NCBI RefSeq assembly: GCF_014646115.1
Contig: NZ_BMMV01000005.1
Location: 310,001-374,000, forward strand
Direction: 5' to 3'
From: Streptomyces camponoticapitis
GTDB taxonomy: Bacteria > Actinomycetota > Actinomycetes > Streptomycetales > Streptomycetaceae
DNA: 64,000 nucleotides
The position numbers and the translations under genes are program-made. Within the stretch, counting starts at the first letter, position 1. Each line of letters starts with the position of its first letter. The notes below the pieces were generated by a model. That model worked only from the letters and a program-made list of their open reading frames with translations, searched no databases and was not told where the DNA came from. This document shows, piece by piece, positions 1 through 8,707 of the stretch.

Positions 1-1310
1 GTCAGCGCGTCGCGCCCGCCCTCGGCGGAGTCGGTGAACTCCTTCTGCTCGTGGTCGATCGCCTTCGCGAGCGCCTTGTCCACCTGGTCGAAGGACTCTC
101 CTGTCGAGTCCTTGTCGCCGACGACCTTCTCCAGGGCGCCCACGTAGTCACCGGCCTTGTCGGTGTCGTTCGCCGACTTGTGCCGCTTCTGCCACTCGGT
201 GGCCGCCGTGCGGGCCTGGCCGACCGGCTGGGACCCCTCCTCGTCGTCGGCGAGCTTCCGGGCGTCCTCCAGCGTGGTGCCGAGGGCCTTCATGTTGCTC
301 AGATAGTCCGTCTCGTACTGGTCGCTCTTGCCGTCCTTGGTGAGGACGGCGCCGCGTGCGACCAGCGTCAGGTTCTCGTTCGCCCGGGCCTTCAGCGAGC
401 TGATCCGGGCGTCGTTGAGGACCTTCAGCGACGCCTGGCCGTGCGCGGTGGCGTTGTCCAGGTCGGCGCGGGCGACGGTGTGGCCCACCGCCAGCCAGAG
501 CACCACGACGGTGGACGCCGCCGTCGCCGCCAGCAGACCGTGGTTGAAGACCCTGTTCGTCCGCTCGTAGTTGCGGCGCTGCGCCCAGGCCAGGAGACCG
601 AGGGCGGCGACGCCCGCGCCGAGGGCGAGGAACGGCCATACACGGGCGCTGTCGGTGTCCTGGTCGAGCCGGGCGGTCTCCGACGCGTACAGCTTCTCGG
701 CCGCCGGCAGGATCTCCTTCGTCATCTGCTGGTTCGCGTACCGCAGATAGGCGCCGCCCAGCGGCAGTCCCTGGCGGTTGTTGGCCCGCGCGCGCTCGAT
801 CAGGCCGGTGTACCGGGGCAGTTGTTCGTTGAGGGTGGCGATCTGGCGACCGGAGTCGCTGTCGCTGTCGGTGTTCGTCGCGGCCTTGATCAGCAGCCTG
901 GACGCGGTGTCGATGTCGTCCCTGTACCGCTTCTGTACGGTCTCAGGCTCCTGAGCGCCCGCGAGGAAGCCGCTCGCGGCGGCCGTGTCGGCGTCGGCCA
1001 GCGAGCGGTAGATGTTCGCCGCGTCCGCGCTCAGCGGCTGGCTGCGGCCGACGACGTCCTGGGCGGCGGAGGCGCGGTCCGCGACCTGGAAGGCCGTCAC
1101 CGCCCCGAACACCACGACGAGCAGGGCCAGGACGGCCCCGATGATCTGGAGGCGGCCGGGCTCCGTCGTCGCCGCCGCGCGCAGGCGCTCCCTGATCTCG
1201 GCCCAGGCACCCTGCCGCGCGGGTGGCGGCGCGGGCGGTGGAGCCGACTGCGCGGGCGCGTGCGTCGGCGCCGGAACAGGCGCTGTGCGCACGTTCGGCG
1301 GGTATGTCAC
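1..1310 (-). CDS. Membrane protein with two extracytoplasmic helical domains (partial, 3' end outside window)
   Basis: Function not recognised. The start is GTG at 1310, preceded by GGAGG four bases upstream; the frame stays open to base 1, so the C-terminus is missing (436 residues visible). Residues 1-33 are Pro/Ala-rich and probably cytoplasmic. A membrane segment lies at about 55-74, then a 150-residue mostly helical charged domain, then a pair of membrane segments at about 224-242 and 257-276, then a second helical Lys/Asp/Glu-rich domain. Two helical modules separated by a membrane hairpin resemble ligand-sensing helical bundles, but no catalytic or signalling domain is visible in this part. 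It is transcribed in the same direction as the upstream csn operon, from which it is separated by a hairpin and about 300 bases, so it is probably its own transcription unit. Confidence 0.7.
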   Translation of the reverse strand, partial: MTYPPNVRTAPVPAPTHAPAQSAPPPAPPPARQGAWAEIRERLRAAATTEPGRLQIIGAVLALLVVVFGAVTAFQVADRASAAQDVVGRSQPLSADAANIYRSLADADTAAASGFLAGAQEPETVQKRYRDDIDTASRLLIKAATNTDSDSDSGRQIATLNEQLPRYTGLIERARANNRQGLPLGGAYLRYANQQMTKEILPAAEKLYASETARLDQDTDSARVWPFLALGAGVAALGLLAWAQRRNYERTNRVFNHGLLAATAASTVVVLWLAVGHTVARADLDNATAHGQASLKVLNDARISSLKARANENLTLVARGAVLTKDGKSDQYETDYLSNMKALGTTLEDARKLADDEEGSQPVGQARTAATEWQKRHKSANDTDKAGDYVGALEKVVGDKDSTGESFDQVDKALAKAIDHEQKEFTDSAEGGRDAL

Positions 1311-1596
1311 TTGACCTCCCCCTCGGTCACTGACGACGGCGTCGCGCCCCTCGGCGGACGGAGGGACGTCTCCCGGCCAGCAGTATGGCCGCAGGGACCG
1401 GCATCCACACAAGCCTTGACTCGATCTTGTGCGAACCAAGCGCGCCGGCGGAGCACGATCCCCCTACCATGCTCCCCCATTGAATACGTCGGAGACCCGT
1501 GATCGGTTCCCACCGGCGAGGGTCCGGACACGGGTCCGCGGCCGTTCGACGGAGGCCCGCCGATCGACCGCGGAACCCCGCCGAACCCACCGAACG
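1311..1596. other. Intergenic region between csnK and the membrane-protein gene
   Basis: About 290 bases without a convincing gene. It must hold the promoter of the minus-strand membrane-protein gene. I see no clear operator or repeat; open frames crossing it are high-GC shadows. Confidence 0.4.
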
Positions 1597-1613
1597 CCGG
1601 CCGTATCGGCCGG
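1597..1613 (-). terminator. Hairpin just after csnK
   Basis: Perfect inverted repeat CCGGCCG-TAT-CGGCCGG ending six bases from the csnK stop codon. There is no U tract, as is usual in Streptomyces. Probable terminator of the csn operon. Confidence 0.5.
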
Positions 1614-1618
1614 AGTGC

Positions 1619-2632
1619 TCAGGCGTCGTAGTGCGCCCGCAGCCTGGCGTGCGCGTCCGGCGCCGCGCCGGTGTGATCAAGGCCGAGCAGCCCGGCGCCC
1701 AGCACCGGCGGCGCCGTCACCACCCCCACCACGGCCTTCGGCGCGCGGGCCGCGAGCAGTTCCCGGATGCCGTCGTCCAACTGGGGGTGCCTGGCCGCCA
1801 GCACACTGCCGCCCAGCAGCACCGGAACCTCCTCGTCCAGCAGCCCCAGCCGCTCCAGCGCCACCCCCGCGAGCGCGACGACCTCGGCGGCGAGCCGGTC
1901 GACCAGCGACCTGGCCACCGCGTCACCCGCCGCGCTGGTCGCGAAGAGGACCGGCGCCAGCTCGTGCCTGCGGCCGTACGGGACATGACCCAGGTGCAGT
2001 GCCTCGATCACCGCGTACACCGAGTCGAGGCCGAAGTGCCCCGGCACCGTACGCATCAGCTCCGTCGGCTCGCCCCGCCCGTCCTCGGCGCGCGCGGCGA
2101 ACCACAGCGCCTCCTCGGAGAGCCCGGAGCCGCCGCCCCAGTCGCCGGAGATCCGGCCGATGGCGGGGAAGCGCGCCGTACGGCCGTCCGGCAGCATGCC
2201 CACGCAGTTGATGCCCGCGCCGCACACGACGGCGACCCCGCGCGGTTCCGCGCCGCCCGGCAGCCCGGCACGCAGTATCGCGAAGGTGTCGTTGCGCACC
2301 TCGGTGGTACGGCCCCAGCCGCGCCGCTGTACCGCCGACGCCAACTCCGCCTCCTCCACGGGGAGATCGGCGTTGGCCAGACACGCCGAGACATGCCCGG
2401 CGATCCCCTCGGTACGGAGGCCGGCGTCGGCCGCCGCGTCGGCGACGATCGCGGCGAGCCGGTCGATCGCCGGCTCCACGCCCACGACCGGCGGCTGGAA
2501 GCCCCCGCCGCGCGCCGCCCCGAGCACATATCCGTCCGCACCGATCACGGTCACATCGGTCTTGCTGTTCCCGGCGTCGACGGCCAGGACGCTGCCGCGT
2601 CCCGCCGCCGGCTCAGTACGGCTCACGCCCAC
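1619..2632 (-). CDS. csnK: BadF/BadG-type sugar kinase (N-acetylglucosamine/glucosamine kinase-like), CsnK
   Basis: 337-residue ASKHA-fold kinase of the BadF/BadG/BcrA family, expected to phosphorylate glucosamine-type monosaccharides released in the cytoplasm. Seen: the N-terminal phosphate loop VDAGNSKTDV, the second phosphate motif VVCGAGINCVG, and the GDWGGGSGLSEEAL motif typical of GlcNAc kinases. The GTG at 2632 has GGGAG eight bases upstream; a second GTG at 2626 would overlap the csnH stop by four bases. Either way it is translationally coupled to csnH. It is the last gene of the operon, matching CsnK in the S. coelicolor chitosan-oligosaccharide operon. Kinase family is firm; substrate is inferred from context. 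Confidence 0.85.
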   Translation of the reverse strand: MGVSRTEPAAGRGSVLAVDAGNSKTDVTVIGADGYVLGAARGGGFQPPVVGVEPAIDRLAAIVADAAADAGLRTEGIAGHVSACLANADLPVEEAELASAVQRRGWGRTTEVRNDTFAILRAGLPGGAEPRGVAVVCGAGINCVGMLPDGRTARFPAIGRISGDWGGGSGLSEEALWFAARAEDGRGEPTELMRTVPGHFGLDSVYAVIEALHLGHVPYGRRHELAPVLFATSAAGDAVARSLVDRLAAEVVALAGVALERLGLLDEEVPVLLGGSVLAARHPQLDDGIRELLAARAPKAVVGVVTAPPVLGAGLLGLDHTGAAPDAHARLRAHYDA

Positions 2633-3897
2633 GCGAGGTGCTCCCGGTTGTGCGCGATCAGCCGGTCGGTGAGGCCCTCGGCGTACTCGTACTGACCGAT
2701 CAACGGGTGGGACAGCAGCGCCTTGTAGACGCGGTCGCGCCCACCGTGCAGCGCCGCCTGGAGGGCCAGGTCCTCGTACGCGGTCACGTTCGCGACCAGC
2801 CCCGCGTACAGCGGATCGAGCTCCGGCACGGCCAGCGGCGTCGCCCCCGAGGCGTCGACACGGGCCTGGACCTCGATCACCGCGTCGTCGGCGAGGAACG
2901 GCAGGGTGCCGTTGTTGTACGTGTTGACGACCTGCACCGGGCTGCCGCCGCTGCCCGCGTCGCCCAGCAGCGACGCGGCGAGATCGACCGCGGCCTCGCT
3001 GTAGAAGGCGCCGCCGCGCTTGGCCAGCAGTTCCGGCTTCTCGTCCAGCGCCGGGTCCCCGTACATGGCGAGCAACTGCTTCTCCATCTCGGCCACTTCA
3101 GCGGCCCGGGACGGCTTGGTGCCCAGCTCCCTGACGACCTCGTCGTGGGCGTAGAAGTAGCGCAGGTAGTACGAAGGCACCACGCCGAGGGTGTCGAGGA
3201 CCCGGCGCGGCAGCCGCAGGTCGGCGGCGATCGTGTCGCCGTGCTCGGCGATCAGCTTCGGCAGCATGTCCTCGCCGTCGGGACCGCCGATCCGCACGCT
3301 CCGCTCCCACGTCAGATGGTTCAGCCCGACGTGCTCCAGATGGACGGCGGAGGGGGCGACGTCCAGCAGTTTCGCGAACCTCCGCTGGAAGCCGATCGCG
3401 ACGTTGCACAGCCCGATCGCCTTGTGCCCGGCCTGGAGCAGGGCGCGCGTCACGATCCCTACCGGGTTGGTGAAGTCGATGATCCACGCGTCCGGGTTGG
3501 CGCGCCGTACCCGCTCGGCGATGTCCAGCACGACCGGGACCGTACGCAGCGCCTTGGCGAGACCGCCCGCGCCCGTCGTCTCCTGGCCGACGCAGCCGCA
3601 CTCCAGCGGCCAGGTCTCGTCCTGGAGGCGCGCGGCCTGTCCGCCGACGCGCAGTTGGAGCAGGACGGCGTCGGCTCCGGCCACGCCCGCGTCCAGATCG
3701 GACGTCGTGACGATCCTGCCGGGGTGTCCCTGCTTGGCGAAGATCCTCCGCGCGAGACCGCCCACCAGCTCCAGCCGGTCGGCCGCCGGGTCGACGAGCA
3801 CGAGCTCACTGATCGGGAGCGTGTCCCTCAACCGGGCGAAGCCGTCGATCAACTCAGGTGTATAGGTGGACCCGCCACCCACTACTGCGAGCTTCAT
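2623..3897 (-). CDS. csnH: Family 4 glycosidase (NAD/Mn-dependent), CsnH
   Basis: 424-residue GH4 enzyme of the 6-phospho-beta-glucosidase type. These enzymes hydrolyse glycosidic bonds by an NAD-dependent oxidation-elimination route with a metal ion. Seen: dinucleotide loop VVGGGSTYTPEL at 6-17, the metal/substrate motif GLCN at 162-165, and NH at 193-194 in GLNHLTW. The length is normal for the family. In the csn operon it presumably cleaves imported glucosamine oligosaccharides. The ATG at 3897 lies eight bases after the csnG stop codon. The open frame extends upstream through csnG, but that extension is an antisense-like shadow, so the family start MKLAVVGGG was chosen. Confidence 0.88.
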   Translation of the reverse strand: MKLAVVGGGSTYTPELIDGFARLRDTLPISELVLVDPAADRLELVGGLARRIFAKQGHPGRIVTTSDLDAGVAGADAVLLQLRVGGQAARLQDETWPLECGCVGQETTGAGGLAKALRTVPVVLDIAERVRRANPDAWIIDFTNPVGIVTRALLQAGHKAIGLCNVAIGFQRRFAKLLDVAPSAVHLEHVGLNHLTWERSVRIGGPDGEDMLPKLIAEHGDTIAADLRLPRRVLDTLGVVPSYYLRYFYAHDEVVRELGTKPSRAAEVAEMEKQLLAMYGDPALDEKPELLAKRGGAFYSEAAVDLAASLLGDAGSGGSPVQVVNTYNNGTLPFLADDAVIEVQARVDASGATPLAVPELDPLYAGLVANVTAYEDLALQAALHGGRDRVYKALLSHPLIGQYEYAEGLTDRLIAHNREHLAWA

Positions 3898-3905
3898 TTG
3901 TTCTT

Positions 3906-4811
3906 CTAGCCCTTCACTCCGGTCAGTGTGACGCCCTCGACAAAGGCCTTCTGTGCGAAGAAGAAGACGAGGATCACGGGGGCCATGACCAGTACGGTCG
4001 CGGCCATGGTCAGATTCCAGTCGGTGTGGTGCGCGCCCTTGAAGGATTCCAGCCCGTAACTGAGCGTCCAGGCGGCCGGGTTCTCCGATGCGTAGATCTG
4101 TGGGCCGAAGTAGTCGTTCCACGCGTAGAAGAACTGGAACAGCGCCACCGCGGCGATGCCCGGTTTCGCCATCGGCAGGACGACCCTGAGCAGCGTACGG
4201 AACTCGCCGCAGCCGTCCACGCGCGCCGCGTCCAGGTACTCGTCGGGGATCGTCAGCAGGAACTGCCTCAGCAGGAAGATGGTGAACGCGTCGCCGAACG
4301 CCATCGGGATGATCAGCGGCCAGAGCGTGCCCGACAGGTCGAACTGCTTCGCCCAGAAGAGATACATCGGAATGATGATCACCTGGGGCGGCAGCATCAT
4401 CATCGAGATGACGAGCATCAGCGACAACTGCCGCCCGCGGAAGCGGAACTTGGCGAGCGCGTACGCCACCGGGATCGAGGAGAGCACGGACAGCAGCGTC
4501 CCGAGCCCCGCGTACAGCAGGGTGTTCTTCCACCAGGTCAGAAAGCCCGGCGTGTCGAACACCTTCGCGTAGTTGCCCCACTCCCAGCTGTTCGGGGTGA
4601 GGTCGCGGGTGAGGGCCTGCTGGTCGCTCATCACCGAGGTGAGGAAGAGGAAGACGAACGGCAGTACGAAGAAGAGCGCCGTCGCGACACCGAGCGCGTG
4701 CACGGCGATCCAGTGCAGCGCCGCCTTGCGGCGCGCGGTACGGGCCGCCGGTGTCCGTCCCTCCGTCGGCCGTACGGGACGGCCGGGCGCGTCCAGGAGT
4801 TGCTGGGTCAT
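3906..4811 (-). CDS. csnG: ABC sugar transporter inner-membrane permease (MalG type), CsnG
   Basis: 301-residue permease of the carbohydrate-uptake CUT1 class with six predicted membrane segments after a 35-residue cytoplasmic N-terminus. The EAA loop that contacts the ATPase is visible as EYLDAARVDGCGEFRTLLRV, followed by LPMAKPG. It pairs with CsnF to form the channel. The genes are nearly contiguous (two bases from the csnF stop). No ATPase gene is present in the operon; in Streptomyces such CUT1 systems commonly use the shared ATPase MsiK encoded elsewhere. Confidence 0.9.
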   Translation of the reverse strand: MTQQLLDAPGRPVRPTEGRTPAARTARRKAALHWIAVHALGVATALFFVLPFVFLFLTSVMSDQQALTRDLTPNSWEWGNYAKVFDTPGFLTWWKNTLLYAGLGTLLSVLSSIPVAYALAKFRFRGRQLSLMLVISMMMLPPQVIIIPMYLFWAKQFDLSGTLWPLIIPMAFGDAFTIFLLRQFLLTIPDEYLDAARVDGCGEFRTLLRVVLPMAKPGIAAVALFQFFYAWNDYFGPQIYASENPAAWTLSYGLESFKGAHHTDWNLTMAATVLVMAPVILVFFFAQKAFVEGVTLTGVKG

Positions 4812-4813
4812 GG

Positions 4814-5755
4814 TCAGTCACCCGTTCCGATCAGTCCGCCGCGACGCCGCATCAGGAACGCGGTGAAGACCATGGCCAGGGCGAACAGGACGAGCGCGAC
4901 GACGCAGGCGGCGCCGTAGTCGAAGCGCTGGAAGCCGAGGTTGTAGACGAGCTGCGGCAGGGTCAGCGTCGACTTGTCGGGATAGCCGGGCTCGAACTGC
5001 TGGCCCGAGCCGCCGATCACGCCGGAGGCGACCTTGCCCGCGACCAGAGGCTGTGTGTAGTACTGCATCGCCTGGATCACACCCGTGACCACGGCGAACA
5101 GCACGATCGGCGAGATGTTCGGCAGCGTCACGAAGCGGAACCGCTGCCAGGACGACGTGCCGTCCAGCTCCGCGGCCTCGTACTGCTCCTTCGGTACGTC
5201 GAGCAGCGCGGCCATGAAGATCACCATCAGGTCGCCGATGCCCCAGACCGCCAGCGCCGTGAGCGCCGGCTTGGACCAGGTGGCGTCGTTGAACCAGCCC
5301 GGTGTGGGCAGTCCGAGATCGCCGAGGATCGTGTTGACCGGCCCCGTACCGGGGTTGAGGAGGAACACGAAGGCCAGCGTCGCCGCGACGGGCGGTGCCA
5401 GGTACGGCAGGTAGAACAGGGTCCGGAAGACCCCGGTCCCCGTCTTGATCTTGGTGATCAGCAGACCGACGCCGAGACCGAACAGGACCCGGCAGGCGAC
5501 CATGACCAGGACCAGCCACAGGGTGTTGCGCAGCGACGGCCAGAACATCGGGTAGTCGCTGAAGACGTACGACCAGTTCCCCAGCCCGTTCCAGACGGGG
5601 GCGTTGAAACCGTCGTACTTCATGAAGGAGAAGTACACGGTCGAGACGAGCGGATACGCGAAGAAGACCGAGAACCCGATCAACCAGGGCGACAGGAACG
5701 CCGCCGTCCGAAGCGCGCTCCTGCGCCGCTTCGAACGGAGCGTGTTGCTGGACAT
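4814..5755 (-). CDS. csnF: ABC sugar transporter inner-membrane permease (MalF type), CsnF
   Basis: 313-residue CUT1 permease with six predicted membrane segments. The first follows a basic N-terminus (SKRRRSALRTAAFLSPWLIG). The EAA motif reads EQYEAAELDGTSSWQRFRFV with LPNISP following, the partner contact for the ATPase. It starts at ATG 5755, 18 bases after csnE, and is followed almost directly by csnG. Role: membrane channel for glucosamine oligosaccharides delivered by CsnE, by analogy with the S. coelicolor operon. Confidence 0.9.
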   Translation of the reverse strand: MSSNTLRSKRRRSALRTAAFLSPWLIGFSVFFAYPLVSTVYFSFMKYDGFNAPVWNGLGNWSYVFSDYPMFWPSLRNTLWLVLVMVACRVLFGLGVGLLITKIKTGTGVFRTLFYLPYLAPPVAATLAFVFLLNPGTGPVNTILGDLGLPTPGWFNDATWSKPALTALAVWGIGDLMVIFMAALLDVPKEQYEAAELDGTSSWQRFRFVTLPNISPIVLFAVVTGVIQAMQYYTQPLVAGKVASGVIGGSGQQFEPGYPDKSTLTLPQLVYNLGFQRFDYGAACVVALVLFALAMVFTAFLMRRRGGLIGTGD

Positions 5756-5773
5756 CAGTGATTTCCCGGCCTG

Positions 5774-7108
5774 CTACTTGGCCTGCTCGATGTCGCGGTC
5801 GATCTGCTGCGCGGTCTTCTCCAGACCCTCCTGGAGGTTCTTCACGGAGCCCTTCTCGTACTGGAAGCCGAAGTCCTGGAGCGTCTGCTGGTACGTCGCG
5901 CCGTTGATCGCGCCGTCGGGGGTGCTGGACTTCGGGTGCTGGGCGATGTCGAGGAACGTCTTGAAGCGCGGGTCGAAGTCCAGGTCGGGCGACTTGAGCG
6001 CGGCGAACGTGGAGGGCACGTTGCGGATGCCGTTGGCGAACTCCACGACCGCCTTCGTGTCGGTCGTCATGTACTTCACCAGTTCCCAGGCGGCGTTCTG
6101 CTTCTTGCTCTGCGGCGCGATGCCCATGATCGTGCCGGACAGGAATCCCTTCCCGTAGCTGTCGGCCTCGTCGTCGGCGACGGGCATCGGCGCCACGCCT
6201 ATCTCGAAGTCGGCGCCCGCGTCCTCGGCCATGCCGAGCCGCCACTCGCCGTCCAGCTGCATCGCCACCTGACCGGTGTGGAAGGGGTGCTTGGCGCCCC
6301 ACTCGTCACCGAAGGTGCTGCGGAACTTCTCCAGCTTGCCGAAGCCGCCGAGATCCTCCACCAGCTTCTTCTGGTAGGTGAACATCTTGGCGAAGGCCGG
6401 GTCCTTGGCGACGTTGGACTTGCCGTCCTTGTCGAAGTAGGCGTGGTCCCAGCTCGACATGTAGTGGTCGACGACCGTCTCGTAGCCGTGGTACGTCGGC
6501 ATCATGCCGACCCGCTCGTAGGTGTCGCCCTTGGGCTTGGTGAGCTTCTTGGCGACGTCGGCCAGCTCCGACATCGTCTTCGGCGGGGCCGTGATGCCCG
6601 CCTCCTTGAAGGCGTCCTTGTTGTAGTACAGCCCGTACGCGTCACTGAGCAGCGGAAGCGCGCAGCGGTCGCCCTCGAACTGGGTGTACTGGAGCAGCAC
6701 CTTCGGGAAGGTCTTCTCCAGATCGATCTTGTCCTTCTTTATGAAGGGCGCGAGATCCGCGAAGGCTCCGGAGGAGCAGAACTTGCCGACGTTGGAGGTG
6801 GTGAAGGACGACACGACGTCCGGGCCCTTCGAACCACCCGCGCGCAGCGCCTGGTTGAGCTTGTCGTCGTTGATGTTGCCGACGACGTTGACCTTGATGT
6901 TGGGGTGCGCGTCCTCGAAGCGGTCGATGTTGTCCTTGATCGCCTTGACCTCGGCCGGCGCGCTCCAGCCGTGCCAGAAGGTGATCGTGGTCTTGGCGTT
7001 CGGGTCGTCCGACGCGGAGTTGCCGGACTGCCCCGTACAGGCGGCGGTGAGGACGGACAGCGCGGCGACCGCGACGGCGGAAGCGGTCAGACGGCGGTTT
7101 CTGGGCAT
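5774..7108 (-). CDS. csnE: Extracellular solute-binding lipoprotein, CsnE
   Basis: 444-residue substrate-binding protein of the CUT1 family (SBP type 1). The start is ATG 7108 giving MPRNRRLTAS, a Sec signal with the lipobox LTAAC (lipidated Cys24). The mature protein begins with a Ser/Asp-rich linker, then the conserved ITFWHGWS strand and the usual two-lobe pattern. It captures oligosaccharides outside the membrane for CsnFG. It follows csnR by 79 bases and is co-directional, so the repressor and transporter are probably cotranscribed from the promoter upstream of csnR. The upstream in-frame extension lacks a signal peptide and was rejected. Confidence 0.9.
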   Translation of the reverse strand: MPRNRRLTASAVAVAALSVLTAACTGQSGNSASDDPNAKTTITFWHGWSAPAEVKAIKDNIDRFEDAHPNIKVNVVGNINDDKLNQALRAGGSKGPDVVSSFTTSNVGKFCSSGAFADLAPFIKKDKIDLEKTFPKVLLQYTQFEGDRCALPLLSDAYGLYYNKDAFKEAGITAPPKTMSELADVAKKLTKPKGDTYERVGMMPTYHGYETVVDHYMSSWDHAYFDKDGKSNVAKDPAFAKMFTYQKKLVEDLGGFGKLEKFRSTFGDEWGAKHPFHTGQVAMQLDGEWRLGMAEDAGADFEIGVAPMPVADDEADSYGKGFLSGTIMGIAPQSKKQNAAWELVKYMTTDTKAVVEFANGIRNVPSTFAALKSPDLDFDPRFKTFLDIAQHPKSSTPDGAINGATYQQTLQDFGFQYEKGSVKNLQEGLEKTAQQIDRDIEQAK

Positions 7109-7187
7109 GACGGAACTCCCGGTGTCGGTCGGGTCCTGAAAGGGATGGTGTGGGTGTTGAGGGGCTCGGAGGCCGCGGGCGGACGGG

Positions 7188-8405
7188 TCAGCGGGAGGTG
7201 TCGAAGACCTCGTCGCGAGTGGTCGCGAGGGCGCTCTCCAGCGCGCCTCGCAACACGGGGTCCCGCTGCACCTCACCGATGAGCAGCCGGGGTCTGGAGG
7301 CGGCCAGTTCGGCGAGTTCCGCCTGGACGAGCGCGCGCAGGGGTTCTCCGCCGGCGGTGGTCACCCCGCCGGCGAGGACGATGAGTTCGGGGTCGAGCAC
7401 CGCCGTCACCGACGCGAGACCGGTGGCGAGCCGCTGCGCGAACAGCCGCAGGAGCTCGGCCAGCCGCGGGTCGTCCCCGTGTCCGGCCGCCGCCTTCGTA
7501 AGGAGGCCGGCGGCGACGTCCGCGTACGGCTGCTCCGGCGTCTCGATGCCGAGACCGCGGGCGAGACGCGGTACGCACTGGGCGCCCGCGAGTTCCTGGA
7601 AGCCGCCGCTGTTGGCCTTGACCACCTGGCGTACGAGGGGAGTGCCCGGCACCGGCAGGAAGCCGACCTCCCCGGCGCCGCCGGTGAAGCCGCGGTGCAG
7701 CCTGCCGCCGATGACCAGGGAGGCGCCGAGACCTTCCTGGTTCCACAGGAGGACGAAGTCGTCGTGGCCGCGGGCCGCTCCGAGCCGCTGCTCCGCGACC
7801 GCCGCGAGATTCACGTCGTTCTCGTACTCGACGGGCATCGGCAGCGCGGCGGCGAGTTCGTCGAGCAGCGTGGGGGAGTGCCAGCCGGGCAGGTGGGACG
7901 CGTACCGCAGCCGCCCGGTGGACGGGTCGAAGGCGCCCGGCGTACCGATGACGACACGGTGCACGTCGGCGCGCGCGAGACCGGCGGCCTTCACGGCGCC
8001 GTCCAGCGCGTCGGTCACCTGGGTCACCACGCTGTCGGCGGAGCGGCGCCCCGGCGTGGGCAGTTCGAACCGGCCGACGGTGGCCCCGGTGATGTCCGCG
8101 ACGGCGGCGAGGACGCGCTCCGGGTTCACATCGAGCCCGGCGGCGTGGGCGGCGGCCGCGTTGACCGCGTACAGCTGCGCGTTCGGGCCAGGACGCCCCT
8201 CCGTGGTGCCGGTGGCGACGACGAGACCGGCCGCCTCCAGCCGGGCCAGCAGCTGGGACGCGGTCGGCTTGGAGAGACCGGTCAGTTTGCCGATCCGGGT
8301 ACGGGAGAGGGTGCCGTGCGCCAGCAGGAGGTCCAGCGCCGCGCGGTCGTTCATCGCGCGCAGGACGCGTGGTGTGCCCGGGGACGGCGTGGACGGATCG
8401 CTCAC
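7188..8405 (-). CDS. csnR: ROK-family transcriptional repressor, CsnR
   Basis: 405-residue NagC/XylR-type regulator. An N-terminal winged helix-turn-helix (about residues 15-75, with GTLSRTRIGKLTGLSKPTAS) is followed by a ROK sugar-binding domain. The ROK ATP-site remnant and GGAGEVGFLP are present. The zinc-binding CxCGxxGCxE signature of active ROK kinases is absent (the region reads ELAGAQCVPRLARG), consistent with a pure regulator. Start GTG 8405. In S. lividans/S. coelicolor CsnR represses its own operon and the chitosanase gene and is relieved by glucosamine oligomers. The palindrome 59 bases upstream of the start is the likely autoregulatory operator. Confidence 0.88.
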   Translation of the reverse strand: MSDPSTPSPGTPRVLRAMNDRAALDLLLAHGTLSRTRIGKLTGLSKPTASQLLARLEAAGLVVATGTTEGRPGPNAQLYAVNAAAAHAAGLDVNPERVLAAVADITGATVGRFELPTPGRRSADSVVTQVTDALDGAVKAAGLARADVHRVVIGTPGAFDPSTGRLRYASHLPGWHSPTLLDELAAALPMPVEYENDVNLAAVAEQRLGAARGHDDFVLLWNQEGLGASLVIGGRLHRGFTGGAGEVGFLPVPGTPLVRQVVKANSGGFQELAGAQCVPRLARGLGIETPEQPYADVAAGLLTKAAAGHGDDPRLAELLRLFAQRLATGLASVTAVLDPELIVLAGGVTTAGGEPLRALVQAELAELAASRPRLLIGEVQRDPVLRGALESALATTRDEVFDTSR

Positions 8406-8463
8406 GGCGTGTGCACCTGCCCTTCGGCGACTGCTCTCCCGGTGCCGTTCTTCGCGACACTGT

Positions 8464-8478
8464 TAGGAAAGTTTCCTA
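8464..8478 (-). promoter_or_regulatory. CsnR operator candidate upstream of csnR
   Basis: The 15-base palindrome TAGGAAAGTTTCCTA is perfect apart from its odd central base. A half site AGGAAAG lies at 8488-8494. The AT-rich dyad stands out in GC-rich sequence and is placed to overlap the csnR promoter. ROK repressors bind such dyads; binding here is inferred, not shown. Confidence 0.7.
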
Positions 8479-8616
8479 TTTGATGGGAGGAAAGTAGGCC
8501 GGGCGTCAGGGAGCAGTCAATACCCGTTCACGACCGGCGCCCCCGAGGCAACCAAAGCGTTACCTGCGGGGGCGCGTGTGCGACGGACTTTCGAATCGGT
8601 GCCGGGGCGGCTTCCC

Positions 8617-8655
8617 GGCGGGCCCTCGGCGGGCCCTCGGCGGGCCCTCGGCGGG
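8617..8655. repeat. 11-bp tandem repeat between csnR and mscS
   Basis: Three exact copies of GGCGGGCCCTC followed by a partial copy (GGCGGG). It lies downstream of the mscS stop (minus strand), in the non-coding stretch leading to the csn promoter. Each unit holds the palindrome GGGCCC. Possibly a simple slippage product or a set of small hairpins ending mscS transcription. Confidence 0.7.
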
Positions 8656-8707
8656 TGCTGAGGGGCACCGACGGGCTCCAGGGGCTCCCGGAGCCTCCCG
8701 GGGCCCG

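Noticed and set aside
51..1502. Long plus-strand frame opposite the first gene
   Set aside because: Arg/Val-rich antisense product typical of high-GC DNA; the minus-strand frame has a ribosome site, membrane segments and normal composition.
2623..4821. 732-codon open frame on the minus strand
   Set aside because: Only its 3' part (to 3897) is the GH4 gene. The upstream part overlaps the permease gene in another frame and has no family features.
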